A stretch of 64,000 nucleotides of DNA from an uncultured Clostridia bacterium (GCA_946537885.1 CAMNGC010000004.1:1-64000), one strand, 5' to 3'; counted from the first letter of the stretch, positions 16,322-26,570 are shown. Notes: generated from the sequence alone by a model not told the origin. Numbers and translations: made by a program.

Positions 16322-16795
16322 ATGGATAGCGATTACAGAACAAGATTCATGAAGGAAGCACTTAAAGAAGCGCGCAAGGGCTATGATCTCAAGGAATGCC
16401 CCATCGGCTGCGTCATCGTTCGCGACAACAAAGTGCTGGTGCGCGCCCACAATCTTCGTCTTAGCAAGAACAATGCCCTTCTTCATGCGGAGATAGTAGC
16501 CATAGACAAAGCCTGCCGCAAGGTCGGGGACTGGCGGCTTAACGATTGCGATATGTTTGTAACGCTCGAACCCTGCACGATGTGTTCCGGTGCCATAATC
16601 CAGTCAAGGATCCGCAAAGTGTATTTCGGCGCTTATGAACCTAAGAGCGGCGCTGTAGTCTCCTGCAATGATATTTTCGATGTTAAACACGGACACAACC
16701 ACAAAGTTGAGTTCGAAGGCGGGATAATGGAAGATGAATGCTCTGTCCTCATGAAGAGCTTCTTCAGGGAGATAAGAAATAGAGACAAGGATTGA
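16322..16795 (+). CDS. tadA: tRNA-specific adenosine deaminase TadA
   Basis: TadA converts adenosine 34 to inosine in tRNA-Arg(ACG), which lets one tRNA read several arginine codons. The 157-residue protein has the cytidine-deaminase-fold zinc site: HAE at 55-57 and PCTMC at 84-88, with Cys85 and Cys88 as ligands and Glu57 as proton shuttle. The length is normal for the family. There is no Shine-Dalgarno sequence before the ATG, and the promoter -10 sits seven bases upstream, so leaderless translation is likely. The gene converges with the DUF4214 gene, with a hairpin between them. Confidence 0.93.
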   Translation: MDSDYRTRFMKEALKEARKGYDLKECPIGCVIVRDNKVLVRAHNLRLSKNNALLHAEIVAIDKACRKVGDWRLNDCDMFVTLEPCTMCSGAIIQSRIRKVYFGAYEPKSGAVVSCNDIFDVKHGHNHKVEFEGGIMEDECSVLMKSFFREIRNRDKD

Positions 16796-16856
16796 TCAAG
16801 AGGAAAATATACCCGGACAATTCAACGATCAAATTCCAAAATACACGCATAGTTAA

Positions 16857-16891
16857 GAGGCTGCCTCTATTCAAGCGATCGAGACAGCCTC
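16857..16891. terminator. Hairpin between convergent tadA and DUF4214 gene
   Basis: GAGGCTGCCTC (16857-16867) pairs with GAGACAGCCTC (16881-16891) over 11 bp with one wobble position. U-runs on both sides are weak. The position between convergent genes argues for a shared terminator. Confidence 0.55.
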
Positions 16892-16913
16892 CGAGATTTA
16901 TGTTTGCAGACTT

Positions 16914-19223
16914 TTATTGCAGGATTCCAAAGGATGAACAGATCAAACCGAACTCAGTCGAATCTGCAAAGCCATGGAAAACATCCTCACGCGACGCCCC
17001 GGTTGCCAGCCTGTTCAGCCAATAAGCGCGCCCGTCAGGGTCAGGCTGCCTTCCCATAAAGGTCGTATAGAGGCGTTCCACATATTCGTCATCAGACAGA
17101 TTCTGATCAATAAACTCCCGGCTGAAGAAAAAACCGAATGCTGCGGCACTTCCGCTTATCTCCATGTTGGCTAGTCTTTCGGCCCAATAGTTAAGGCCGT
17201 ATTGATCATAATCACGGCCGAGGCAGGTTGTATAGAGTCTGGCGCAGAAAGCCAGCACACCGTCACTCGGCTGCACCCTGATAGTCGGTACAGCAAGGCC
17301 GCCTGAAGGGATGCCGTAGGTCAGACAGAGATTTGCCCATTCGATGGAATCGACAAATCCGATTATAACATCCTGTTTGGTCCACCCGTTTGCCATTCTG
17401 TTAAGCCAATCAGCCTTCCCGGCAGGGTCAGATACACGATCGAAAAATGTCTTATACAGCACCTCAACAAATTGCTCATTGCTCATGTTTTTTTCGATGA
17501 ATTCGGGGCTGAAGAGGAATCCCTTGGCCACATCAGCGCCTGTATAACCCTGAATCATTACACGATTGATCCAGTCTGCTTTGCCGTAAGGATCCGACGG
17601 TCTATCCAAAGCCACAGTATATAATCTCTCAACAAAATCAGCGATTCCGGGGCGGCTGGACTCCGGCAGGACAGATGGAGCAGCAGTCGGTTGGGAAGTC
17701 ACCGCAGAAGAAGAACCTGTCCTCGGAGTAGGCGTTGCCGTTGCCGTTGCTCTTGAAGCAGGAGCAGTTGTGGGACTTGATACAGGCCTTGTAATGTTGT
17801 CGAGAGTAATCTTGACATCATAGTTGTTCATCTCAGCGTTTCTGTATACCGGAAGAGCATAATAATAAGTCTTCCCGGCCGTCAACTGCGCCGTAAGGCT
17901 GCAATCACAGTGGTAACGATAACCATCATAGGTTATTATCTCGTTACCGAAAATAATACCGTCATATTTATAAGAAAAGCGCATATAATCAGCTCTGAGC
18001 TCACTCTCGAACAAAGGCATGTCACGACCTATCATCCTATAATCCTCATCGAAAAGAACCACCTCAGCTGACCCCGATACTCTGTTAAAGGAGCTAAATG
18101 TATACGTACCGCTAACTTCAGGCGTAAATTCGATCAAACGCTCATCTGCGGCTCCGCCGGTTTCACTGCTGCCAAATTCAACATGAATGCTCTCGCCTTC
18201 AGTTGCTCTGATCTTTTTTGTCGGATCGTCAACAAAGAGAAATGTTTCAGAAACAGCCCGCTGCGTGTAGTCCCTGTTCACAGAGTAAGAAATATAGACG
18301 GGAGAAGCAACATCCGGTATATCAATGCTGTCCACATCTCTAATGCTCGTTGATTCATCACCTGCATATAAGGTTATGATGCTATCAAGATTTTGATAGC
18401 CCTCTGCCACTGCCTTGTACGTGTATCGGTCGTGCAGGGGAAGCATTGTAGTCTCATAATTGAAGCTTTTCCCATTAATTGTGATGGCTGAGTAATTAGC
18501 AATTATGAGCGTTCCGCCATGACCTTTTTCCTGACCATCTACATAAACCTGCATATAAATACTGTAATCAGTGGCGGGACAACTGACAGTCAGCGAAGCA
18601 GAGTGATTATCCAGCTTCCTCCTTTGCTCAGATTCTCCCTCACGGATCGCCCAATCAACGACTATATCTTCATCAGATTCAAAGACCAATTTAAATTGAT
18701 CCCCGGGATTCGAATAGAATACATATGCATTATAGTGACGCGGATCACAATAGAATCGCTCTCCGTCATGCTCCACACAAAAAGCCAGATCCGTCTCCGT
18801 AATTTCGATCCTGTATATCAAGCCGATATATTCATCCTTAATGCCGAGCTTGATGTGGTAGATCTGTCCTTTTTCCGCTCTAAAGGCAACATCCGTTAAA
18901 TTGCCCAAACGACTCCCCAGCGCTATCAGTTCCATATTTGAATCATATACCATGATACAAGGGCGCTTGAATATCCCAAACTCAGGATCTACATTGACAC
19001 GATAAAGTCCGGACTTGTTTGGCTTAAAGCTGAACCAGTGACTGGTTCTTTCAATTCTTTGCCTATAAGCACTGCCGACCGTCAGTTCTGTCTCATCCGT
19101 AACAATTTCACCGATCGTCGGGCTGTCAGCGTTTACGAGCCGCCCCGGAATAAGTAAGCCGGATAGTATCATAAATACCGTTACGACCAGCATTAACAAA
19201 GCGCATGTTTTGATTTTTCTCAT
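16914..19223 (-). CDS. Secreted multi-domain protein with DUF4214 repeats
   Basis: An N-terminal signal peptide (about 1-32, ending near VNADS) directs export. The middle part (about 50-495) contains several beta-rich segments, two of which resemble pre-peptidase C-terminal domains (YRQRIERTSHWFSFKPNKSG and VEFGSSETGG). A Pro/Thr/Ala/Ser-rich spacer (about 497-535) is followed by DUF4214 repeats, recognisable by FVERLYTVALDRPSDPYGKADW and related copies. DUF4214 domains occur at the C-termini of large secreted clostridial proteins and are thought to act in surface attachment. The ribosome site GGAGG lies ten bases before the ATG, inside an inverted repeat that could hide it. Confidence 0.8.
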   Translation of the reverse strand: MRKIKTCALLMLVVTVFMILSGLLIPGRLVNADSPTIGEIVTDETELTVGSAYRQRIERTSHWFSFKPNKSGLYRVNVDPEFGIFKRPCIMVYDSNMELIALGSRLGNLTDVAFRAEKGQIYHIKLGIKDEYIGLIYRIEITETDLAFCVEHDGERFYCDPRHYNAYVFYSNPGDQFKLVFESDEDIVVDWAIREGESEQRRKLDNHSASLTVSCPATDYSIYMQVYVDGQEKGHGGTLIIANYSAITINGKSFNYETTMLPLHDRYTYKAVAEGYQNLDSIITLYAGDESTSIRDVDSIDIPDVASPVYISYSVNRDYTQRAVSETFLFVDDPTKKIRATEGESIHVEFGSSETGGAADERLIEFTPEVSGTYTFSSFNRVSGSAEVVLFDEDYRMIGRDMPLFESELRADYMRFSYKYDGIIFGNEIITYDGYRYHCDCSLTAQLTAGKTYYYALPVYRNAEMNNYDVKITLDNITRPVSSPTTAPASRATATATPTPRTGSSSAVTSQPTAAPSVLPESSRPGIADFVERLYTVALDRPSDPYGKADWINRVMIQGYTGADVAKGFLFSPEFIEKNMSNEQFVEVLYKTFFDRVSDPAGKADWLNRMANGWTKQDVIIGFVDSIEWANLCLTYGIPSGGLAVPTIRVQPSDGVLAFCARLYTTCLGRDYDQYGLNYWAERLANMEISGSAAAFGFFFSREFIDQNLSDDEYVERLYTTFMGRQPDPDGRAYWLNRLATGASREDVFHGFADSTEFGLICSSFGILQ

Positions 19224-19233
19224 TGATAAAAGA

Positions 19234-19275
19234 CCTCCTTATGCTTTGCATCTGCCATATAGACACATAAGGAGG
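19234..19275 (-). promoter_or_regulatory. Inverted repeat that can mask the ribosome site of the DUF4214 gene
   Basis: On the minus strand, CCTCCTTATG (19275-19266) is exactly complementary to CATAAGGAGG (19243-19234), with a 22-base loop. The second arm holds the ribosome site of the gene starting at 19223. Pairing would block translation. A U-rich stretch (TCTTTTATC) follows, so the same hairpin might instead end the addA transcript. Confidence 0.55.
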
Positions 19276-19304
19276 GCGCTTTATTCGAATCTTTTTCGAA
19301 AAGA

Positions 19305-22300
19305 TCAAATCTTTACATATTCTCCGAATCTCAAGAGCACAAGGTACTTCTCTTTTACACTAATCCCTGCCGTTTGGACAGCCGCCGCATAGCAGTCTAT
19401 CTGGATACCGTGTCTTTCCATTGCCACCATACTTCTGGCTTCGGCCGAATCCTCAACCCCGTACATGCTGTCAGTCTTGTAATCGAGAATAACTGCCTCG
19501 CCGTCCTCTTCATAGAAAATGCAGTCGATAATACCCTGAGCCAATGCATGATCCGTATCCGACACCGGGATCTCAAATACGATAGGTTTCTCGTACTCTG
19601 CCCGTCCGGCATTATCAGCGGCGGCAAGTCTCTGTCCCAAGTCGCTTTGAGCGAATCTTACTATATCATCGGCGAAGGAATATGCCTTTTCTTTGTCTTG
19701 AGTACGGATTATCCCCAGATCTGCCAGCTTATCGACTTCGGATCTGAAATCCGCCTCTGTCTGAGATTTGGCAAGATCAATAAATCTCAGAAGACGATGT
19801 ACGAATGTACCCGTCTCAGCAGCATTCTCACCCACGTCGCCGTTAAGCCTGTCCACATAATGTGAGAATTTCTGAACCTTCAGATTCAAGGGTTTAAGCT
19901 CTCCCCTATCATCTTCCTGGAGCTGGGATACCGAGACCTTAAAAGGAATCTTCGAAGCCGATTCATAAGGATAGGCCGGGAAGATCGGCATACCTTTGTC
20001 ATCAACACCCTCAGCAAAAAGCTCACCGTCGAACTGCCGGTCATCTTGTATTAGCAGGACAAATTCCTCATTATCAATATCCGTCTCAGATCCTTCCGGC
20101 TCATCTTCTGTGTCACCTGAGAGCAAATCAGCTTCATCGATCTGATCCGGCTTCGGCAGATCGTCATAGATGACGCATTCAAGACCTTCAAAATCAATGG
20201 GAACAACCATTCCGTCATATGCTCCGGCGTTAAAGCAATCATTCAGCCTCTGAAGTATCAAATCGGCGCCCCTGAGCCTTATGAGAGAAGCAATAAAAGC
20301 ATCCACCATTCTGCTGTTCATCGTAAGCCAGTGCTGTCTTGAGATAGCCTTTGCCGGCTGTCTTAAGACGCTCCTGATCATTTTGCCGTAAGAATCGCCC
20401 TTCTTGCTCTTCTTCTTCCCATCTTCCGGCTCTTCAACATCAAGGTTGGCTTCCGCCAGGATAGACAGATTCTTCTTGGCTCTTGTCATCGCAACATAAA
20501 GCAATCGCAAGTCCTCTGATATATCTGACAGTCTCTCCTTGGAGGAACGCGCTATGCTCTCGATAGAAGTGTATACCGATAACTCCTCTTCGCTGTAGTC
20601 CTCAGTTACAAAACCCATATCCTTATCGAAAGTTAATCTGTCATCACTTCTGCCCGGTGTATTGCTCCCCAACTCGGCAATAATAACGCAGTCGAATTCC
20701 AAGCCCTTACTGCCATGAATGGTCATGCATTTAACTCTATCATCATATTCAACATCCTGACTTACGGTAGCGCTTCCTCCGAGCTTGATCTTCATATCCT
20801 CGAGTCTCGTCGCGATCGCCGATATATCACTTCCAAAGCGCATAAAATTACTTATCAGCCACTTCTTAAACAGCGAGAATTTCTCGGCAGCAGCTACAGA
20901 AGCCGCACAGACTCCCGTATCCCTGTATATACGGTCAACGAGCATTCCGATATCAGTTATCACAAGGTCAGATCTTAAGTCATCAAACCAATCCAGGAAA
21001 GCACATATCCTTGCCTGTAAAGAGGGATATCTTACATCTTCCTCCAATGCACCGGCGTATATACGCAGCTTATCAATAAGCTGAAGATCTCTACCGTACT
21101 TCTCTCTTTTGGCAGCATATAAATGAACTTCCGCCAGCTCGTCTAATGTGAAATTCGATACCCGATAGGCAGACAATAATATACCTGTAAGAAATTCATC
21201 GCGTCTCTCGTTAGCCACAGCAATGAGGATATTACATATACCATGCACCTCCTCATCAGCGAAAATATCCAACTCTTGGGCATAAAATGCCGGTACGTCC
21301 GCCTTCCCAAGGTAATATGCTATCTGAGCCGCCATCTTACCGCTTCTCGTCAGCACACAGATCTGTCCGGGTTCTATCCCCTTCTGCATGTAATATTCGA
21401 TTTCCCGCTGAACAGCCTGTGGCGTGAAATTACGGAAATGAAGCTGCCCATCCGATGTAACATTGGATTTGGCTATACCATAGTTATTAACAAGAACAAC
21501 CCTCGGCAATTCACCATCGGCCTTATTCTCCGGATGATTAAGTCTGTGTTCTTCGTTATATTCAATTTCCGTAGCCTTAGTACACATCAGCTGTTCGAAA
21601 ACGATATTACACAGATCAAGAATCGCTACACTACTCCTGTGGTTACAATTCAGAGTAAACAGTTCACCTCGAGTATCCTCTCGCCTCAGTTCATTTGCTC
21701 TCTGTATAAATCTTGAAGGATTCGCATATCTGAACTTATAGATACTCTGCTTAACATCACCTACTCTGAAAACATTCCCCCTATCATCATCACGCGCTAT
21801 GAGTTCGATTATCGCATCCTGAAGCGCACTGTTATCCTGATATTCATCTATATAGATCTCCCTGAATTTGTTACGATAATATTCACCTGCTTCTTCCTGA
21901 GAAAGTATAAGCTTTGCCAGATGCTCCTGATCAGGGAAATCCATACCGTGTACTCTGGCCTTAAGCTCAGCATAACGACTATCCAGATTTCCTATGAGCC
22001 CGACAAATGATTCAACCGCATCAGTTCTCTTCCTCTGAAGGAAAAGGAATTCCTCCGGTGTTCTCATAAGGATATCTGTAATCTCACTTCCGGGCAGATA
22101 CTGCTCTGCTACTCCTCCATAGCCCGAAGGAGCTTTAGCGATCCCGATGACCTTCTTAAGGAGCAACAAGACTGCAGCAACAGGCCCGAAGGACAACTTA
22201 AATTCCTGAACCTCATCAGTGTCATCAGCCTTGGAATTGGGCAATCCGTTATACTTATCGCCTTCACTTCCGATGATAACGGCTTCATCCTTTATCATCT

Positions 22301-23192
22301 TCCATAAAACCTTTGGATCCTCATGTCTATTATGGGCTGCAATAATCTTACGCGTATATTCATATACTCTGTCTGTAAGAGCTAAGAACCACTCTTTCCG
22401 TTCGTCGTTGTCTTTGTCCTTGGCCAGAAAAGAGACATAATCGGCATACTCTCTTACAGCCGACACAGTCCTGTCATCCACAAAAGCAAATGTCTCGACT
22501 ATTCTGTCAATAACTTCTTCAAGACCGAGAACTCTTTCCTCTTCATCCGCTCTCTTACGTTTATCGACAAAATCATGACAAATATCCATATAATCCGGCA
22601 TGCTTCTTAACCGCTTGTAGACTTTAACCAAGCATTCCGCGAGCCCATTATCATTTCTTCCGTCTCCGAACATATGAGTCAGTTCTTCGAAATGCGGATC
22701 TAACTCCTGATATGATTCCTCTATGGCTTCCGAAGCAGCCTGCGTCATTATCAGATCAAGCTCGCTCTCACCAAGAACGGCCGCGCCGGCTTCTACAAGT
22801 TTCAGTTCTTTACGGTCAGCACATACATGGCTCTTCTCATTGATGACCCTTGTGCAGAAGCTGTCGATCGTCTGAATATAGCTGTTAGGAAGCTTTGCAA
22901 GTTCTGCGCGAAGTTTCTTCACAGTCTCGCGATCGCCGCCGGCAGCCCCCTCCCTGTTAATACAGTTGCGTAATTCAGTAGCGATCTTCTGCTTCATATG
23001 TGATGCTGCATCCCTGGTAAAAGTAACAACAAGGATCTGATCAAGCGAATAATCTCCCCTTAAGATCTTCTCTATTATCCTCTGAACCAGCACGGTCGTC
23101 TTACCCGATCCGGCTGCGGCAGAAACGAGGATATCTTCTATGGGAGCATCAATAACCTTCTGCTGTTCATCTGTAAAAATAATCTTATCCAT
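19305..23192 (-). CDS. addA: ATP-dependent helicase/nuclease subunit A
   Basis: AddA is the UvrD-type helicase and nuclease subunit of the AddAB complex, which processes double-strand breaks for RecA. The protein has 1295 residues, slightly long for the family. Walker A is AAAGSGKT near residue 26. Helicase motif II is IYIDEYQD, and motif VI is LRLLYVAMTRAKKNL. The C-terminal RecB-type nuclease has GTFVHRLLRF and the catalytic LDYKTDSM. An acidic insert (about 1080-1120) separates helicase and nuclease parts. The start overlaps the end of addB by eight bases, so the two are co-translated. Confidence 0.93.
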   Translation of the reverse strand: MDKIIFTDEQQKVIDAPIEDILVSAAAGSGKTTVLVQRIIEKILRGDYSLDQILVVTFTRDAASHMKQKIATELRNCINREGAAGGDRETVKKLRAELAKLPNSYIQTIDSFCTRVINEKSHVCADRKELKLVEAGAAVLGESELDLIMTQAASEAIEESYQELDPHFEELTHMFGDGRNDNGLAECLVKVYKRLRSMPDYMDICHDFVDKRKRADEEERVLGLEEVIDRIVETFAFVDDRTVSAVREYADYVSFLAKDKDNDERKEWFLALTDRVYEYTRKIIAAHNRHEDPKVLWKMIKDEAVIIGSEGDKYNGLPNSKADDTDEVQEFKLSFGPVAAVLLLLKKVIGIAKAPSGYGGVAEQYLPGSEITDILMRTPEEFLFLQRKRTDAVESFVGLIGNLDSRYAELKARVHGMDFPDQEHLAKLILSQEEAGEYYRNKFREIYIDEYQDNSALQDAIIELIARDDDRGNVFRVGDVKQSIYKFRYANPSRFIQRANELRREDTRGELFTLNCNHRSSVAILDLCNIVFEQLMCTKATEIEYNEEHRLNHPENKADGELPRVVLVNNYGIAKSNVTSDGQLHFRNFTPQAVQREIEYYMQKGIEPGQICVLTRSGKMAAQIAYYLGKADVPAFYAQELDIFADEEVHGICNILIAVANERRDEFLTGILLSAYRVSNFTLDELAEVHLYAAKREKYGRDLQLIDKLRIYAGALEEDVRYPSLQARICAFLDWFDDLRSDLVITDIGMLVDRIYRDTGVCAASVAAAEKFSLFKKWLISNFMRFGSDISAIATRLEDMKIKLGGSATVSQDVEYDDRVKCMTIHGSKGLEFDCVIIAELGSNTPGRSDDRLTFDKDMGFVTEDYSEEELSVYTSIESIARSSKERLSDISEDLRLLYVAMTRAKKNLSILAEANLDVEEPEDGKKKSKKGDSYGKMIRSVLRQPAKAISRQHWLTMNSRMVDAFIASLIRLRGADLILQRLNDCFNAGAYDGMVVPIDFEGLECVIYDDLPKPDQIDEADLLSGDTEDEPEGSETDIDNEEFVLLIQDDRQFDGELFAEGVDDKGMPIFPAYPYESASKIPFKVSVSQLQEDDRGELKPLNLKVQKFSHYVDRLNGDVGENAAETGTFVHRLLRFIDLAKSQTEADFRSEVDKLADLGIIRTQDKEKAYSFADDIVRFAQSDLGQRLAAADNAGRAEYEKPIVFEIPVSDTDHALAQGIIDCIFYEEDGEAVILDYKTDSMYGVEDSAEARSMVAMERHGIQIDCYAAAVQTAGISVKEKYLVLLRFGEYVKI

Positions 23193-26100
23193 CTTTGATA
23201 TCCTCCCTTCCTTCCATTCTCCTATTCATCTCATCAATGACAGACTGTGCCATTTCTCCCCTTCCGGGTTTGCCGGGGAGGTAGGCCCGCTGCTGCATGG
23301 AAGGTCTCGCGGCATCATTACCGCAGGCGCCTGAATATGGACACATTCCACATGCCGAATACCTGCGGTCACTGTTAAAGGCCTTGCTGTTGACAACAGC
23401 TCCGGCTTCGCCTCTTGCTATAGAATCGCAGCTTCGCTGTATGACATAGCGTGAATAATCAATATAGACACGAAGCTCTTCTTCACTCAGTTTTGCAATA
23501 TCAGGAGCCAGAGTCGGTCCCTTCCCCTCTTTGCCGGCCGCAAGGCCGATCTGACAGTAACCTACTGCATCAACCTTGTCACCGCGCTGTTCAAGCGCAT
23601 CGGCATATGCGAAGAGCTGAAGCTGGATCCCTGCCAACACCTTGAGATTCTCTACCTTCTTCACTCCGGTCTTATAATCGATTATGCGCAGTCCGTCTTC
23701 TCCGTACTTCTTGTCGACTCGGTCGATGGATCCCTTGAAATCAAAGACACTACCATCAAATGCCGTAAATCTTAAAGGCGACTCGAACTCGTTGATCTTT
23801 GCCTCGAATTCAGAAGGCATATAGCCACTGTTCCCTGCTTCTTCCAGGATCTTCGGCAAGGCTCTGGCAAAGATCCTCATTGCCTTGCGCCCGGGATTGA
23901 CACTGAACTGATAGGTCTTCTCATTAGGATTGTTAGACTCTTTGCAATATTCATCGAAAGCGATCTTCGCCTCATCCTCGGCTTTCTTCGGATCACTCAT
24001 CAGTTCACCTGCATATTCCAGCAGTTCCTCCGGTGTTTGATACTTCTCGACTATCCTCTTAACGGAAGTCTCGAACATTGCATGGACTATGGTTCCCATT
24101 ACATTCGCCTTGATACCGAGGGCGTTATCCCTCTGCGTAATATTAAGGATATAGCGAAGCATATACTGCATCGGACATGTATTGTAAGACTCTATGGAAG
24201 TCACACTGGCCGGCGCTCTGTCAGCCAGAAGTTCGTGCATGGTCTCCTCGTCTATTGAAGCATTGATATGATCATGTCTTCTCTTAACAGCTGTTCCAAA
24301 CAGAGGGGAATAGAAAGCCTCCCTCTTATCATCAGATGAGAACTTTCTCATGAAGGAAGACGCACTGCTTGCTTCATTCACATCTTCATCTACTATATAA
24401 AGCCTGTCCTTAACACAAGAGAACATGAGTGCCGACGATATAAACTCGCTTAAGTTGCGGCTTAATGCCTTATCCGGAAGTTCCACTCCGATCGCCCCTG
24501 CCATCAGATTCAGCTCATCCTGCGTCATGATCCCTTCATTAACGGATGAATAAGGGAAATTCCCCTCATTAGCGCCGAGAAGGAACAAGACCTTGCATTC
24601 GGTCATAAATGCCTGCTCCACGGGCGTTATCTCCACCGAATCGACCATAAGGGGGATCGTTCCCTGAGCTTTATTCCTCATATCGATACGAAGCAACGAC
24701 ACAAAGGCTTCCTGACTTATCGGTATATCGTTCATAGGAGAGGCGAAAGCAGCCAATATGTTCATCACCTCTCTATAACCCATTACCAAAGCGGATGCTC
24801 TCTCGCTATCACCACGGTCTACCATATCATGCGCCATCTTCTCCACAAGATAGCACAGGTCATCTATTGCCTTGCCCAAGGCTTCAGCCTTCCCCTTAAG
24901 CGTTACGGCTTCATTGACCTCCTCCGCCTTCTTCCTTAATGGGATCAGTACTCTCTCGACTACCTCATTCCAAAGATAGGGTCCTACCAGATGTTCAGTC
25001 CCATCCCTATAGATACGATCAAGGTATTTAAGCTTCTTCTCATCGCTGTAATCGGGAATAAAAAAGTCCTTATCGTAGATTCTCGAACCGTTTGTGATAT
25101 TACACTTGACACAATAATTCTCAAAAATATCACAATCACCGGGAAGCATCCCCGCGAGCCCTGTTCTGATAAGTCTTAACAGATCTGTATATTCATATCC
25201 GTGAAGGGGCAATTCGGTGAGCGTTACAGCGTAAGAATAAACAGGAGTATTCGTCAGAACGATCCTTCGATCTACGAATATATCCAGGCCGAAGATCTTC
25301 ATAATACCGGTCAACTCATTAAGAAGAGCGTTATCCGCGCATACGATCCTTATATCTTTATAACGGTAACCCTCTAGTCTGGTGAGCCTTATTATCTCGT
25401 TGGAAATATAGGCAATTCGATCATCAGATGAGGAAATAGCACTAAGCACGATACTGCTTGTCAGCCTGTCAGCTTTATCTTCAGAGGGCTCATCCTCAAG
25501 AGCATATCTTAAAGCGGCATCATAAAGGATCTCACGATCGTCATCAACTTCTTCTGCCTTAAGATCGAAAGCATCTTCAAAACGGATAACAGAACAGTCC
25601 GATAAAATCCCGGCAAGCCTCTTAACTGTCTGATTGCCATAGGAATAAACACGCTGATCTTCTCCATTCTCTTCCTCACTATAGACAGGATAGAATGACC
25701 AGTCAGCACCAAGCTTATCCATCAGACTGATGAATTCAAGCTCCTGAGGCGTAAACAGTCTGAAAGAACCGAACCCTATCACTGTAAAACTGCTTCTTAT
25801 CAGTTCATAAACCGGACGATAGATACGATCCTCTCTTAAAGAATCGTCTGCTATCATCTCCTTTAGCAGCTTACAGGCTTCGGTGATAGGATCCGTCAGG
25901 AAATCCATCCCGTTCTCTTCGCCAAGAGCTTTAAGACCGGCCATCAGAAGCTTAATATCATGAAGCTTATCAGTATAAACCGATCTGCTGTCAGCTTCTG
26001 TCTCAGCAGTCTCAAAAGCAGCGCAGATCCCATCTTCGTCTATGCCATATCGCGTAAAATCACCGATCAGATCTATCAGCATATCAACATATTCAAACTT

Positions 26101-26475
26101 GCCTACAAGCTTACCGAATGTCCTGAACTGTCCTGCATGCTCATAGAGAACCCTGTAAACAGCATTACGCATCATAATGTCGTCTACCGCATGAGCCGCA
26201 TCCCTTCCACAAGACTCCAGTAGCCTTACTGCCAATCTTACGAAGCTCAGGACATCACCATTCACCAGTGACGAACTTACACTGATACCGTCAAATGTAG
26301 TGATCATGGAGGCTTCATCACATCTTGTGACCTCTGTGACCATGCGTTCGATCGATGCCTTGATCCCCTCGGGTACAACGAATACTTTGTCGAGCTTATT
26401 ATCGCCGTTAAGTGTCAGCTTGACGATATCACGAGTCCTGCATCTTAAATTGTCTGAGATATAGATTGTGCTCAT
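23185..26475 (-). CDS. addB: ATP-dependent helicase/nuclease subunit B
   Basis: AddB is the second nuclease and recombination-hotspot recognition subunit of AddAB. I set the start at ATG 26475, with GGAGG upstream, giving 1096 residues. The helicase-like part lacks a clear Walker A here, so it is probably degenerate. The C-terminal nuclease has LRIIDYKTG. The four cysteines of the stabilising iron-sulfur cluster are visible: one in YNTCPMQYML and three in CGMCPYSGAC. A strong terminator lies directly before the ribosome site, so expression needs readthrough or a promoter within that structure. Confidence 0.9.
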   Translation of the reverse strand: MSTIYISDNLRCRTRDIVKLTLNGDNKLDKVFVVPEGIKASIERMVTEVTRCDEASMITTFDGISVSSSLVNGDVLSFVRLAVRLLESCGRDAAHAVDDIMMRNAVYRVLYEHAGQFRTFGKLVGKFEYVDMLIDLIGDFTRYGIDEDGICAAFETAETEADSRSVYTDKLHDIKLLMAGLKALGEENGMDFLTDPITEACKLLKEMIADDSLREDRIYRPVYELIRSSFTVIGFGSFRLFTPQELEFISLMDKLGADWSFYPVYSEEENGEDQRVYSYGNQTVKRLAGILSDCSVIRFEDAFDLKAEEVDDDREILYDAALRYALEDEPSEDKADRLTSSIVLSAISSSDDRIAYISNEIIRLTRLEGYRYKDIRIVCADNALLNELTGIMKIFGLDIFVDRRIVLTNTPVYSYAVTLTELPLHGYEYTDLLRLIRTGLAGMLPGDCDIFENYCVKCNITNGSRIYDKDFFIPDYSDEKKLKYLDRIYRDGTEHLVGPYLWNEVVERVLIPLRKKAEEVNEAVTLKGKAEALGKAIDDLCYLVEKMAHDMVDRGDSERASALVMGYREVMNILAAFASPMNDIPISQEAFVSLLRIDMRNKAQGTIPLMVDSVEITPVEQAFMTECKVLFLLGANEGNFPYSSVNEGIMTQDELNLMAGAIGVELPDKALSRNLSEFISSALMFSCVKDRLYIVDEDVNEASSASSFMRKFSSDDKREAFYSPLFGTAVKRRHDHINASIDEETMHELLADRAPASVTSIESYNTCPMQYMLRYILNITQRDNALGIKANVMGTIVHAMFETSVKRIVEKYQTPEELLEYAGELMSDPKKAEDEAKIAFDEYCKESNNPNEKTYQFSVNPGRKAMRIFARALPKILEEAGNSGYMPSEFEAKINEFESPLRFTAFDGSVFDFKGSIDRVDKKYGEDGLRIIDYKTGVKKVENLKVLAGIQLQLFAYADALEQRGDKVDAVGYCQIGLAAGKEGKGPTLAPDIAKLSEEELRVYIDYSRYVIQRSCDSIARGEAGAVVNSKAFNSDRRYSACGMCPYSGACGNDAARPSMQQRAYLPGKPGRGEMAQSVIDEMNRRMEGREDIKDG

Positions 26476-26488
26476 CCCCAAGCCTCCA

Positions 26489-26527
26489 TAAAAAAAATGC
26501 ACCTGTTCCAATCGGATCAGGTACATT
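26489..26527 (-). terminator. Intrinsic terminator directly before addB
   Basis: On the minus strand, AATGTACCTG and CAGGTGCATT pair over 10 bp with one G-U, separated by 12 bases and followed by a run of eight U. The U-run ends within a few bases of the addB ribosome site. It ends the acyl-CoA synthetase transcript or acts as an attenuator for addBA. Confidence 0.85.
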
Positions 26528-26570
26528 AATTATAGCAATGGTCAATAGGTCTTTCCAGCCTGCTGATGAC

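Noticed and set aside
16792-17025. 77-codon plus-strand frame after tadA
   Set aside because: It runs through the terminator-like hairpin and into the end of the convergent DUF4214 gene; there is no family match.
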